Below are positions 13,101-25,689 of a DNA stretch of 64,000 bases, in pieces. The stretch spans positions 24,859,221-24,923,220 of the forward strand of contig NW_025062479.1 of the NCBI RefSeq assembly GCF_000002995.4. Reading direction: 5' to 3'. Position numbers and translations under genes: made by a program. The first letter of the stretch is position 1; every line of letters starts with the position of its first letter. This DNA is from Brugia malayi (taxonomy: Eukaryota > Nematoda > Chromadorea > Rhabditida > Onchocercidae). The notes beneath the pieces are model-generated. The model had not been told where the DNA came from and did not search any database. It saw nothing but the letters and a program-made list of their open reading frames with translations.

Positions 13101-14498
13101 AAAAAATAAAAAAAAAATAACAAAAATCATATTTTATCTAATAATATATTTATATTTATAATTTTATCTAGCAAATTTTCAATGAAATAAAATTATAAAA
13201 AGAACAAAAATATAAAGTAATCTATATTATTCGAGAAAAACAAAACAAAAAAAAAGTACCTTGTATCCAATTGTTCACCTTTTGGTAATGCTATACATAG
13301 CATTCCACCGGTAGCTTCAAATACTGCTAATGCATCACGTTCATTTGTGGTTAGCACAATACGTCGATCTGATGCCGTAACCAAATGATAACCAAAAATT
13401 CCCGAAAATGGTAATTTTCTGCAACAACCTACAATACAATGTCGAATATCTAATGAAAAAAAAAAAAAACTATTATACTCATTTAATAATAAATAAAAAA
13501 TTAATTCATATTATCAAATAGCTCAGGAAAATACTTTAGTAAAAATAATTTCCTAAAAAAAAAATTCTAATTTAATTCTTTCTTTCTTTTTTTTTTTTTT
13601 TTTTTTTATCATTTTGTGACATATTTTCTTGACTAAACTTCATCATCATCACCTACCCTTCACTATCTGAACCAGGATAATTTTCTTTCTCCAAACAATC
13701 AGTACCAACTTTTCGAATAACTTTTAATCCTGCCGGTAAACGTACTCGACTACTAGGTCCTATAGATAAAAAAAAAAAATTATTTTAATAATAAAGAAAA
13801 GAATAATTATTAATAAAAGTATAATTATTATAATAATTATTTGTTTACAAAAAAAAAAAAAATTTGTTTGTTTGTTTGTTTGTTTGTTTATATTTTAATA
13901 ATTATTTGTATTAAACAAAAATATATATACCTCGATATCTTGGATAACACAATCCAGCTCTCATAAAATTATCCAAATGTCCTTTAATATGATATCGTGA
14001 AAGGGTATCATATGATATACGCTGAAAAAAAAAAAAAATGCATTTTTTAAATTATGAATGAGAAGAAAAACAAAAATTCATAAATAGTAAAATTTGAACA
14101 ATATTTGATCATTCATTATTATTAATAATTATTTCAAATAAATGTTTCAAAAGTATTTCAAAAAAATATTTCAAAAGAATTCTTTTTAATACACATTACA
14201 TTTAAATACGAAATAAAAAGTAAGCTAATATGCATTTATTACAAAGCTATTCAAAATGTTCTTTTCCTAGAGAGTACAGTGAGTAATAAATAAATAAATA
14301 AATAAACAAATAAATAAAATTAATTTGAATTTATCAAAAAAAAAAAATTATGCATAGAGTGATAATGAATGATAATTGATTATTTTACATTATTTGAATT
14401 CTTTTATTAAAATAAAAAGTATAAATATTTTTATTAAATTTATTAAAATATAAATATTTTTATTGCAAAATGTTAATTTTCCTAGAAAGTACAGTGAA

Positions 14499-14529
<31 letters not shown>

Positions 14530-16809
14530 AATTAATTTGAATTTATCAAAAAAAAAAAAAATTATGCATAGAGTGATAATGAATGATAATTGATTATTTT
14601 ACATTATTTGAATTCTTTTATTAAAATATAAAAGTATAAATATTTTTATTAAATTTATTAAAATATAAATATTTTTATTACAAAATGTTAATTTTCCTAG
14701 AAAGTACAGTGAATAAATAAATAAATAAATAAACAAATAAATAAAATTAATTTGAATTTATCAAAAAAAAAAAAATTTATGCATAGAGTGATAATGAATG
14801 ATAATTGATTATTTTACATTATTTGAATTCTTTTATTAAAATATAAAAGTATAACTATTTTTATTAAATTTATTAAAATATAAAATGAAATGGAAAAAAA
14901 AAAAAATTTGGTTTAAAGAATAAGCTAACATCAATGCCAAGAAGTCTTCTTAGCACTAGAAATTCACTTTGCTCAGAATGATCTTGTAAATCACGCAAAT
15001 CTATAGCATCCATCCATATCAATCGAAGAGTTGGATCAGATGACATATTTAATGAAGCAGCTAAAAAACAAAACAAATAGCTTTCACATTTGATAGAACT
15101 ATTTCAGAGATTTTAAATTATTTAATTTTATTATATATTATTGTCATTTTATCTTTGATAAAAAAAAAAAAAAAAAAAAAAGGGAAAAAAATGATAAAAG
15201 ATTTTATTTTTAATTTTTGAATTTATATCTTGATAAATAAGAGTAATATTATATAACAAATTATTTTTATATTTTGTATATTATATATGAAATTATACTT
15301 TAATATATCAAATATTTTGTATTATTATTATATATAATATACTTTTTAATATATCAAATTATTTTTGTATTTTGTATATTATATATGAAATTATACTTTT
15401 AATATAACAAATTATTTTTGTATTTTGTATATTATATATAAAATTATACTTTTTAATATATCAAATTATTTTTGTATTTTGTATATTATATATGAAATTA
15501 TACTTTTTAATATATCAAATTATTTTTGTATTTGTATATTATATATGAAATTATACTTTTTAATATATCAAATATTTTTGTATTTTGTATATTATATATA
15601 AAATTTACTTTTTAATATATCAAATTATTTTTGTATTTTATATATTATATATGAAATTATACTTTTTAATATAACAAATTATTTTTGTATTTTGTATATT
15701 ATATATAAAATTATACTTTTTACTCAGAACAGTAGTGATACATTCTATCATCCGTAAACATTTAACCTGTATAGAATAAAGAGAAAAATAGGTAAAAGAT
15801 AAAATTGGCAGAAATTAAGAAACTTTAGAAAAATTAAAAATTAAAAAAAATTAAAAATTAACTTTGAGAAATAACTTGATTTGTTAAGATTAAAAAAAAA
15901 AAAACAAAAAAACTTACCTACAGCATCGGAAGAATGCTTTGGATTATTATCGTCTTCAAATACACGTGGTGATATCTTATCAGCTCTGTAAAAAAAAATA
16001 TCAGAAAGAATAACAATGATTATCAGTTATCTCTCTTGAAAATTAAAATTATCATTTATCATTTATTTAAATGAATTAAAAATTAAACAACTACATTACT
16101 AAAAAAAAAAAGCTAAAATGCTATCAATCTTAAAAAAAAAAATAAAAAAAAAATTATTGTAATGTTTATTGAACGAATAAAATTGCTTAAAAAATTGATA
16201 CTTAAAATTACGATAAAATTTGAAAGTAAACTGCACTTTAATAATAAAAGAAAACCAATTATAGCAAATTTATTGCTACACATTGCAAAATTTGATACTT
16301 AATTTTTCAAAAAAAAAAAAAAAAATTTAATTCTCCACCTCTCTTTTTATCCAAGAAAGTAAGTAAATTTGAAAATTCAAAGAAAAAAAAGAGGAAAATT
16401 TTATCAGAAATAAATTTTTATTCAGTAAAGAAAAGTATGAAAATTTTTTAAATAAAAAGCTATAGATAATGAGTTATAGATAATTACTGATTAGAACTTA
16501 AAAATCGATATTTATTACTTCAATGATTACTAATTAGAACTTAGAAATCGATATTTACTATTTCAATGATTATTAATTAGACTTAAAAAATCGATATTTA
16601 CTACTTCATTGATTATTAATTAAACTTAGAAATCAATATTTACTACTACTTCAATAATTACTAATTAGAACTTAGAAAAAAGAGTAAATCTTACATTTTA
16701 TTCTGTTTATCTTCTTTTTACTTTAATTCATTTCATTTCTTGTTCACTTTTTATTTTAATCATAATAAATATACAAATTTTAATTTTAGACTATATTTCA
16801 ATTACCTTA

Positions 16810-16849
<40 letters not shown>

Positions 16850-19303
16850 ATCTTCTGATTTTATTTTAGTCTATTAAAATCAATCAATTCATTCCATAAT
16901 TTCATTTTTTTTCATTTTTCTTTTTTTCTTATAAATAATAATATAATTCATAATTATCACTTAATTTTCTATCAATATTAATATTCTTTTTTAAAATTAT
17001 CAATTTTTTTTTTTTTTCATTTTTCATTTTTCTTTTTCCCTTTTTTTTAAAAATAAAATTGCTCTCTTATTATTATTCAAAAAAAAAAAAATAATACCAA
17101 ATGACACATAATTTTAAAATAAATAGGTAATTTTGTCATAAATAGAAATGAAAGGATAAGAGAATTTTTTTTAGGAAAGAAAGGGAAAAAAAAAAAAAAA
17201 CAGAAAAACAGAAAATAAAAACCGGAAAGGAATGCAATTTCAAAGTATATACTTCCTTTGAAGTAAAAGTAATGTTCCACTTTTTTTCTATTTTTTTTTT
17301 TTTTGAAATAAAAAAAAAAAATAGAAAAGGTGAAAGGAAGAGGAAAGGATAATTCTTTGCAATCTTTCATTTCAGTATCATAAAAATATATGAATAAATT
17401 TTTAAAAAGTTTTCTTTTTTTTTTTTTTTTTGGATGAATAACTTTATCACTATCACTACCTACCTCCATTACCATCACTACCTACCTCCATTACCATCAC
17501 TACCTACCTCCATTACCATCACTACCTACCTCCATTACCATCACTACCTACCTCCATTACCAATTTACCCTAACACTTTTGCTAGATTTAAACGAATGAA
17601 CTAATTTTTTTTTTTTAAATTATGGATAGAAAAGAAAAGAGCTAAAGGTATCGGTTTAGGCACTAAAATGCTTACCAACCAAAATAGAATATAATCGGTT
17701 TCCTCAATGTGTATTTTTTTACAAAGATTTGATTTGATTTCATTTTTTTTTTTGATTAAAGGACAAAAAAAAATTTTTTTTTAAAAATAAAATCACGCAT
17801 GAATGAAATTTAAAAAAGTGTACTTTATCACTAGGATTAAACTATCAGAGTAAGATTATACCAATAAAATAGAAATGAAATATATATTTTTATTATTATT
17901 ATTTATCTAGCAATTAAATGAATGAAAAAATGAAAAAATGAAATAATAATTGGGAGAAGTGAAAGGTGATAGGTTTTTTCACTCATTTATTTTTCTTCAA
18001 AAAAATTAAAATTAGTAAATTTCAAGTAAAAATGTTTATAATAATAATAATAAAACAAATACTCATTAAAATATTTAAAAGTAATAATATATTTATATGA
18101 CTTTGTAGTTTATATTATTATTAATTAATCATCATTCTTTCTTTTTTTTCACATAAATAATTATTTATAATAATAATAATAATAAAACAAATACTCATAA
18201 AATATTTAAAAGTAATAATATATTTATATGACTTTGTAGTTTATTATTATTATTAATTAATCATCATTCTTTCTTTTTTTTCACATAAATAATTATTTAT
18301 AATAATAATAATAATAAAACAAATACTCATTAAAATATTTAAAAGTAATAATATATTTATATGACTTTGTAGTTTATTATTATTATTAATTAATCATCTT
18401 TCTTTCTTTTTTTTCACATAAATAATTATTTATAATAATAACAATAATAAAACAAATACTCATTAAAATATTTAAAAGTAATAATATATTTATATGACTT
18501 TGTAGTTTATTATTATTATTAATTAATCATCATTCTTTCTTTTTTTTTCACATAAATAATTATTTATAATAATAATAATAATAATAAAACAAATACTCAT
18601 TAAAATATTTAAAAGTAATAATATATTTATATGACTTTGTAGTTTATTATTATTATTAATTAATCATCATTCTTTCTTTTTTTTTCACATAAATAATTAA
18701 TCTAACACTAGTAGTGATGAAGAAAAAAATTTTTGACAAATAATTTGAATAGGAAAATAAAATAAAAAGAGGAAAAAAAAAATTCCAAAAATTATCAAAA
18801 TTTTGATTTTTAATAAATGAAAAATATTTTGTTTAAAAATCTTTTTTTTTTTTCACAAATTTAAATTTCAAACAAAAATCTAGCAAGTTGAATTCAAAAA
18901 AAAAAAAACTTACTGTTCACGTAAAAGACGAAAATTTTCCGCTTCTTTCATTTTTCTTTGACGTTCACGTTCTTCATATTGTGATATAAGATCCAAATAA
19001 CTTACTCGATCATATAGGTCTGAATCTAGCTAAAATATAATCATTAATTTTTTTTTTTAAAAATAGTTTAACAATAATGCAAAAAAATAAATAAATAAAT
19101 AAATATTTTACAGTGAAATAGTTAAAAATGATTATTTGAAAAAAAAAAATAAATAAATAAATAAAAAATAAAAAACTGGTAAATTCTTTTTCTTTTTCTC
19201 CAAATTCTACAAATAATAATAATAATAATATAATAGTAATAATAATAATAACAATAGCAATAATAATAATAATAATAGTATAATAATAATAATAATAATA
19301 ATG

Positions 19304-19340
<37 letters not shown>

Positions 19341-19799
19341 TAATAATAATAATAACAATAATGCTACTGATAATAATAATAACAATAGTAATAATAATAA
19401 TAACAATAGTAATAATAATAATAACAATAATAATAATAATAAATAATAATAATAATAATAACAATAATGATAATACTAATAATAATAACAATAATAATAA
19501 TAATAATAATAACTAATAATAAAATAAAATAATAATAAAAAACTAACATCATCCATTGTAGGCAAATGATTGCCTTTTTTACGTTCTTCTTTAACAGTAA
19601 TAAATTTATCGTTTTTTGGTACTTGTAATGTTGTAACGTATTTCCAGATACCTTCTTTTGGATCTTTTTGTAGTAATGGATGTAGTATAAGTGATGATTT
19701 GATCTCTTTTACTGGCTCTTGTTTAATATCTTTTAATAATAAATTCTGAAAAAAAAAAATTTTATTTTTTTTTGAATTTTTAAATTCTATAATAATATC

Positions 19800-19844
<45 letters not shown>

Positions 19845-21210
19845 TGAAATATTAGTATAATAAAATTATTTTAAATTATTTTAATTAATCATTAATATTG
19901 TGATTAAAAAAAATTGAGAAGATATAAGAAATAAATTTTATAAAAATTTTACAAATCAGTTGTTTACGATAAATGCATTATTTGTAAGCATATATAGGCT
20001 ACGATAATGGTAAATGAAGGAGAATTCCGGATTAGGAAATTGTTATGAAATGTTACAAGAGTGTAAAAGAGAAATTACTTAAGCATACTTTTAGTATTTT
20101 TTATTGCTCAATTTATTTTCATACATACATATTATTTGAGGGATAATAATAATAATAATAATGATAATAATAATATTAATAATAATAATATTAATGATAA
20201 TAATAATAATAATAATAATAATATCAATGATAAACAATAAACAATCAATAATAAACAATTGATCTATTTTCAAAATCTTTCAAAATTATTCTAAATTTTT
20301 AATTACAAAAAAACTTAAAAAAAAAAAAGCATATAGCTTATTGGTTAATAATCATATTTAATAAGTAAAATTACAAAAGAATTTTTTTTCTTTCTTTTTT
20401 TTTTTTGAAAAGATACTACAAAAAAAAAAAGAAAAAAAAGAACTAATTACAAAAGAATAATTTTCTTTTTTTTTTTAAGATTAAAATTTCAATTTAATAC
20501 AAAAAAATTTTTGTTCATTTTATAAATTCTTATTAGCAATATTTAACAACAACAACAAAAAAGAAAAATATTATTTATTAATAGATTAAATTATAAAGTT
20601 TCCTTTCTTTTTCCTTTTTCCTTTTTTTTTTTCTTTTGCATATTTTAAAGCAATTTTAACAAATGGAAAAAAAGTGTTAAGTTAATGCTATTTACTTATT
20701 AAAGGTATTAAAGGTAAGTCAATTTTAGTCTTAAAACCAGCTCTCAGATAAGTAATGGAAAATATGTATTTCTATGAAAAAAAAGGTTGAAAAAAATAAA
20801 AATAAGAAATAAGAAATAAAAAAGAAAAGAGAGAGAGAGAGAGAAAAAAAAAAGAAAAAGGAGGCGTTGGTAATAAATGCATGCCAAATTGACAAATCAA
20901 CTAAATAAATATATGATTATTACGAATAATATAGACACTAATGCTTGAATAATTTATGGATAAATGAAAAAAAAAAAAATCAATGAAATGTTTCAAAATA
21001 GATTTGAACAAAAAAAAAAAAAAAAAATATTCTTTTCATTATCATTATCATTATCATTATCATCATCGTCCTCTCTCCCTCTCTAATCATTTTCTTATCA
21101 GAATAATATCATAGCGTAAATTTGGATAACACTGATTAATGCCTGAATAATTTATGGATAAATAAAAAAAAAAATATTCTTTTCATTATCATTATCACTA
21201 TAATCATCGT

Positions 21211-21252
<42 letters not shown>

Positions 21253-22863
21253 ATCATTTTCTTATCACAACAATATCGTATTATGAATCTGGATAACACT
21301 GATTAATGCCTGAATAATTTATGGATGAATAAAAAAAAACCAATGAAATGTTTCAAAATAGACTTGAACAAAAAAATATTCTTTTCATTATCATTATCAT
21401 TATCACTATCATCATCGTTCTCTCTCCCTCTCTAATCATTTTCTTATCAAAATAATATCATATTGTAAATTTGGATAACACTGATTAATACTTGAATAAT
21501 TTATGGATAAATGAAAAAAAAAAAATATTCTTTTCATTATCATTATCATTATCACTATCATCATCGTTCTCTCTCTCTCTCTAATCATTTTCTTATCAGA
21601 ATAAAATCATAGCGTAAATTTGGATGATAACAGAACAATTTAAGCTGCGGCAAAAAAAAAAAAAAAGATAAAAATATTGAAATGACAGAAAGATGCAAAA
21701 ATTTATAAGCAAATTCTGGAAAAAAAAAAAAATAAAATAAAATAAAACAGTTATCATTTGACTAGTGGAAATTGAAAATTCGAACATATTTCAATGTTCA
21801 GATTAAAAATTTCCTAATTAAAAAGAAAACAAATATTCTATAGCTAATGATAATTCTCTTTTTTAACTTATCCTTTCAATAATGATAATTATTAATTAAT
21901 GAAATTAATATTTCACAAATGATACGAAAAAAAAAAAAAAGAAAAAAAATGAAAAAGCAATGATCATAGTTTTAAAAAAAAAAAAAAAAAAAAAATATAA
22001 AAATGAAGAAATGATGAATATTTCATTCAAGAAATAGAAATAGCAGTAGTGATAATAGTAGTTAAAAGAGATTTAAAACTTGTTAATTACTTACATCCAA
22101 TAATTTCCATAATTTAAATATACTTCTCTCTCCCCTCTTTTTTTTTCAACTTTTCAACTCTTTTCTCACTTTTTCAAATTTATTATTAAATCAAATTCAA
22201 ATTTATTAAAATTCAACTCTTTTCTCACTTTTTCAAATTTATTATTAAATCAAATTCAAATTTATTAATAAATCAAATCCAAATTCATTAATAAATTAAA
22301 TTCAAATTTATTAAAATTCAAACTTTTTTCTCATTTATTAAATCAATGAAAAAAATAAATAAAAAAAAAAAAAAAAAAATATTTTAGTTTATGAAAGAGT
22401 GATTAGTTCACTCATGAACTAGAAGAATAATAACTTAAGCATTAAATAAATATAGCAATAATTTAAAAGAATCTTGATACTATGTATTAAACGATTACAT
22501 TACAAATTACATCATCATCATCATCATCATCATCACCATCATCACCATCATCACCATCATCATCATCATCATCATCACCATCACCACCATCATCATCACC
22601 ACCATCATCATCATCATCACCATCATCACCATCATCACCATCATCATCATCATCATCATCACCATCACCACCATCATCATCACCACCATCATCATCATCA
22701 TCACCATCATCACCATCATCACCATCATCATCATCATCACCATCATCACCATCATCATCATCATCACCATCATCACCATCATCATCATCATCACCATCAT
22801 CATCACCATCATCACCATCATCATCACATCATCATCATCATCATCACCATCATCATCACCATC

Positions 22864-22909
<46 letters not shown>

Positions 22910-22932
22910 CCATCATCATCACCATCATCACC

Positions 22933-22964
<32 letters not shown>

Positions 22965-25350
22965 ATTATTGATTTTTCTTTCCTTCTTTTTTTTTTTCTA
23001 TTTTTGTTTTTTAAATATTTTTAAAATTATAATTTAGGTGCAAAAAGAGCAAAACCAGCATATTTTATCGACTGCTAATTGATTAATAACATCCTATAGC
23101 ATTATTATAGTTTTTGGTCAATTCATGTTCAAATCATATAATTGTGTCCTTTCTTTTGAACCAAATATTTCCTTTTTTCCTTTTTCCTCTTTTTTTTTTT
23201 TCCATAATGGATGCAATCAGTTCATATTTATGAGCTTCAATTTCATTCCAAAAAAAAAAAAAACTAAATCCTATGATTATTTAAGTGCATTTTATATCAA
23301 TAGAGAATTTGTATTTATATATTTTCAGGGAATATAATAAATTAAACAATATAGAATGTTTAGAATCTTCATCTAATTAATTTTAATCAAATTTTGCTGT
23401 TTTTTTTTCTTTTTTTTTTTTTGCATCTTGAAAGAGATTTTTAGAATATTTATTGAAACATTATTACTCGTTCTTTTCTTACTTACTTTAAAAAAAAAAA
23501 AAAAATGCAATCAATAGAAGAAGAAAAAGATCATTTCAGAATGTACGCCCTTTACTTTGTATATTTTTCTATTTGATACAAAAAGAAAAAATAAATAAAT
23601 AAATAAATTCTGTTAGTAAATTATTGAAAATGTTATAATTCTTTTTTCTTTATCATTATATTCCAAGAAAATAGTAACAAATTCTTTTAATATTTTAATA
23701 CAAAATGAAGAAATTTACAAATTTCAATTTGTAAAATACTAATTTAAAATTCATTTGAGTTAACGAATAATATATGCAAATTAATAGAATTAAAAATGAA
23801 AGAAAAATGAAAAATATACCTTGTAAATATCAAATGTAGTTGTATTACCACATGTAGTGCATAATATGCTAGTGTCACGAAATGAAATGCATGCTGTATC
23901 CAATGAATTGCAATGTAAACATTTCGTACGAATATCACCCAAATATGGCTAAATTGTACGACTAATATTAAAAGTAAGAAATTATTTAAGTAAGAAATTA
24001 ATTTCCTTACTTACTTTCCACAAAAAAGAAAAAAAAAAAAAAATTAGTAAAATTATTCAGCAATTTCAATTTTTGCTTCCTTAAAATTACATCAAAAAAA
24101 TGAAAATTACAATAGTTTACCAATCAATTTTAAAAAATTAAAAATAATATGTCATTTTAAATACTGACTATTTTAAAATTATGAAAATAATTTTGCCAAA
24201 ATTAAATTTTATCAATTAAGAATTGATTAAATAAACATACAGTTAAGCTATATGATAAGCCATATTTTACGAGAAATTCGATGATCTCTGATCTTGTACT
24301 TCTTTCCGAGCTTTTTCTAGTTATCGATTGTTGGTTGTGCTAAAAAAAAAAAAAAAAAAAAATTCAAAATTAATTATTTCTAATAAAAAAAAAAAAAAGA
24401 AAAGAGAATAAAGAAGTACCAAATGATTAAGTTTTAAAAGCTCTAAACAATTTCACTAAATTCTAACAATTTCTTCAAATTCTATCCAAGAATAGAAATA
24501 TCTGAAATAAACAAATGGAAAGCATAAAAATAAACTGCTATAGAGTGATAATGAATGAAAAAATAAATAAGCATAAGTATTAAGCATAAATTAATTATTA
24601 CCTAATATTTTGAAACTAAAAAAAATAGTGAAAAATATTAAAATGTTCCTTAAACGCACATACAATTTCTCACAAATATACTTATACTTATAGCAAATAT
24701 CAATTATACAATTATAGAAATAATTTTTTGTAATAACAAAACTTACTTCAATATTATTAATATTTTTTGCAACTGTAGTTTGCTGTGTAAAATTATGTAT
24801 AATATTCTCGAAAGTAAGCTGTTGACAAGTACATCTCTGCAATTTACTATTATCAAATACTGAATGATATTCATCTCTTTTCATCGATATATTTAAATAT
24901 ATATATTTTTTCAAAATTTAATTCTTCGATTTATTTCATTGAAATAATAAAAATAATTTAAAATAATTTAAATAATATATATATATATATTTTTCAAAAT
25001 TTAATTCTTCGACTTATTTCATTGAAATAATAAAAATAATTTAAATATATATTTTTTCAAAATTTATTCTTCGACTTATTTCATTGAAATAATAAAAATA
25101 ATTTAAATATATATATATATATATATATATATTTTCAAAATTTAATTCTTCGACTTATTTCATTGAAATAATAAAAATAATTTAAATATATATTTTTTCA
25201 AAATTTAATTCTTCGACTTATTTCATTGAAATAATAAAAATAATTTCATACCGTAAGATGATAGCATAATTTACGTTCTCTCATAAATGCCTTCCATTTG
25301 CTAAATTGAAATGAATGTGCAATAGTTGGACGACCATATACAATAATCAT
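7171..25350 (-). CDS. TWNK: Mitochondrial replicative DNA helicase Twinkle, zinc ribbon retained
   Basis: Twinkle is the hexameric 5'-3' helicase of the mtDNA replisome, related to phage T7 gp4. I place 21 exons, all GT...AG with closing phases: 25252-25350, 24747-24836, 24241-24339, 23820-23948, 19548-19745, 18914-19029, 15918-15985, 14930-15060, 13931-14021, 13657-13759, 13260-13418, 12032-12148, 11634-11811, 11025-11159, 10811-10884, exon 16 (present three times), 9281-9413, 8584-8709, 8371-8454, 7817-7945, 7171-7302. With one exon 16 the protein is 817 aa (human 684). Domains: basic N-terminus (probable targeting); zinc ribbon C106-x2-C-x16-C-x2-C129; TOPRIM-like region with TTNERDAL near residue 400; Walker [10 protein letters not shown] at 550-558; Walker [10 protein letters not shown] with Asp at about 678; HPRK at about 726; [10 protein letters not shown]; and a C-terminal KNRYGQ. 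The first metazoan primase Glu is absent. The 4-kb intron at 19.7-23.8 kb could hide a further exon. Confidence 0.93.
8030..8400. repeat. Minisatellite copying the donor edge of Twinkle exon 19
   Basis: About four units of 85-95 bases, built on AAATGATAAGTTAACTTTAA and ending in GTTAGTTTTTCGAGGATG. That ending is the last bases of exon 19 (8371-8454), and some units also carry its donor. The intact exon is the highest-coordinate member, so the extra copies lie downstream of it in the intron. Confidence 0.8.
8700..9150. repeat. Duplicated acceptor region of Twinkle exon 18
   Basis: The first bases of exon 18 with its acceptor and about 150 bases of upstream intron (8701-8862) recur at about 8863-9020, followed by three shorter copies of an ACTTAATAACTGAAAAAAA unit to 9140. 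Confidence 0.75.
9944..10024. repeat. Cluster of inverted repeats at the edge of the exon-16 array
   Basis: Several near-palindromes built on AATGACCTATA and TATAGGTCATT, including GGTCATTTGTAATGACC (7-base arms, 3-base loop). The last one is part of every unit of the triplication that follows. Confidence 0.8.
9995..10500 (-). repeat. TWNK: Tandem triplication of a complete Twinkle exon
   Basis: Three units with a period of 166-167 bases each hold the same 63-base exon: 10034-10096, 10201-10263 and 10367-10429. Each has its own acceptor (TGCAG) and donor (GTAAGC), and the coding bases are identical. The exon enters and leaves in phase 2 and is a multiple of three, so one, two or three copies can be spliced without a shift; the peptide begins [12 protein letters not shown] and ends HNGM. 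Extra copies would turn the junction Lys codon into Asn. It lies between the helicase exons with TLFCSFEM and LPLYKVEHH. Confidence 0.9.
11205..11580. repeat. Intronic minisatellite, about 48-bp unit
   Basis: About eight head-to-tail units containing AAATATCGATTTCTAAGTTC, in the Twinkle intron between exons 13 and 14. Inverted relatives occur at 16480-16680. Confidence 0.85.
12150..13250. repeat. Degenerate intronic minisatellite, about 130-bp unit
   Basis: Repeated segments of TCATATTTTATCTAATAATA, TATCTAGCAAATTTTCAATG and a polyA run, about eight full or partial copies, filling the Twinkle intron between exons 11 and 12. Confidence 0.8.
14270..14890. repeat. Intronic tandem repeat, about 215-bp unit
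   Basis: Three units, each starting near TTTTCCTAGAAAGTACAGTG and an (AAAT)n run, in the Twinkle intron between exons 8 and 9. Confidence 0.85.
15240..15725. repeat. Intronic minisatellite, about 65-70-bp unit
   Basis: About seven units with ATTATTTTTGTATTTTGTAT and ATATATGAAATTATACTTTT, in the Twinkle intron between exons 7 and 8. Confidence 0.85.
16480..16680. repeat. Inverted relatives of the 11.2-kb minisatellite
   Basis: About four units containing GAACTTAGAAATCGATATTT, the reverse complement of the unit at 11205-11580. Both arrays lie in introns of the same gene, about 5 kb apart. Confidence 0.85.
16812..16850. repeat. (CT)n microsatellite
   Basis: A run of about 18 CT units in the Twinkle intron between exons 6 and 7. 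Confidence 0.95.
17447..17565. repeat. 22-bp minisatellite
   Basis: About five nearly perfect copies of a 22-base unit with ACTACCTACCTCCATTACCA. It is the least AT-rich array in the window. Confidence 0.95.
18030..18700. repeat. Intronic tandem repeat, about 130-bp unit
   Basis: About five units, each with an (AAT)n run, AACAAATACTCATTAAAATA and ATGACTTTGTAGTTTATTAT, just 3' of Twinkle exon 6 on the minus strand. Confidence 0.9.
19205..19545. repeat. (AAT)n microsatellite with interruptions
   Basis: A 340-base AAT array with ACAATA interruptions, directly next to the donor of Twinkle exon 5. It opens long repetitive reading frames on both strands that are not genes. Smaller AAT arrays lie at 19797-19843 and 20145-20223. 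Confidence 0.95.
20885..21625. repeat. Intronic tandem repeat, about 180-bp unit with CT and CATTAT runs
   Basis: Four units, each with ATTAATGCCTGAATAATTTA, a polyA run, a CATTAT run and a variable CT run, in the large Twinkle intron between exons 4 and 5. Confidence 0.85.
22130..22340. repeat. Short tandem repeat of TTATTAAAATTCAA units
   Basis: About four partial units of AAATCAAATTCAAATTTATT in the same Twinkle intron. Confidence 0.7.
22511..22967. repeat. CAT/CAC trinucleotide array
   Basis: About 455 bases of CAT mixed with CAC (blocks of CATCACCAT), open in all three plus-strand frames for much of its length. One frame gives over 100 histidines and another strand Met/Val runs. There is no initiation context or conserved flank, and it sits inside a Twinkle intron, so I read it as a microsatellite. 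Confidence 0.9.
24890..25245. repeat. Intronic tandem repeat, 60-85-bp unit
   Basis: Five units with AATTCTTCGACTTATTTCAT and a variable (AT)n run, filling the Twinkle intron between exons 1 and 2. Confidence 0.85.
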
Positions 25351-25689
25351 CTTTAGCAAATATTTAATTTCAAAATTTCATTCATATAATATGCTGGAAT
25401 ATATATGAGAATCAATAATATCAAATAAAATTAATCCTTCATTATCTTCCTAAAAAAGCAAATATAAAAAGTTAATAATTTTGTGATTTGAAAAAAAAAA
25501 AGGAAAAGATTCCTTCGTTTTCAAATTTTAGTAATACTTTTTATTTTTTTTTTTGAATGTATTTATACCTATTTAACATATTCATAATTATATTTATATC
25601 TATATAGCATATTTATCAAGATTCTTACCTTCAAATTTTGATATATTTATCGTATTGTTCAGGAAATGTATATGTTTCATATGATATAT

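Noticed and set aside
17077..17478. 133-codon minus-strand frame in the Twinkle intron between exons 6 and 7
   Set aside because: It is dominated by Phe and Lys runs from A/T homopolymers, has no conserved motif, and exons 6 and 7 join in phase without it.
19122..19552. Leu-, Ile- and Asn-run frames on both strands
   Set aside because: Translations of the AAT microsatellite.
22474..23037. Plus-strand frame coding a run of over 100 histidines
   Set aside because: It is a translation of the CAT/CAC microsatellite inside a Twinkle intron; flanking residues are low-complexity and unlike any protein.
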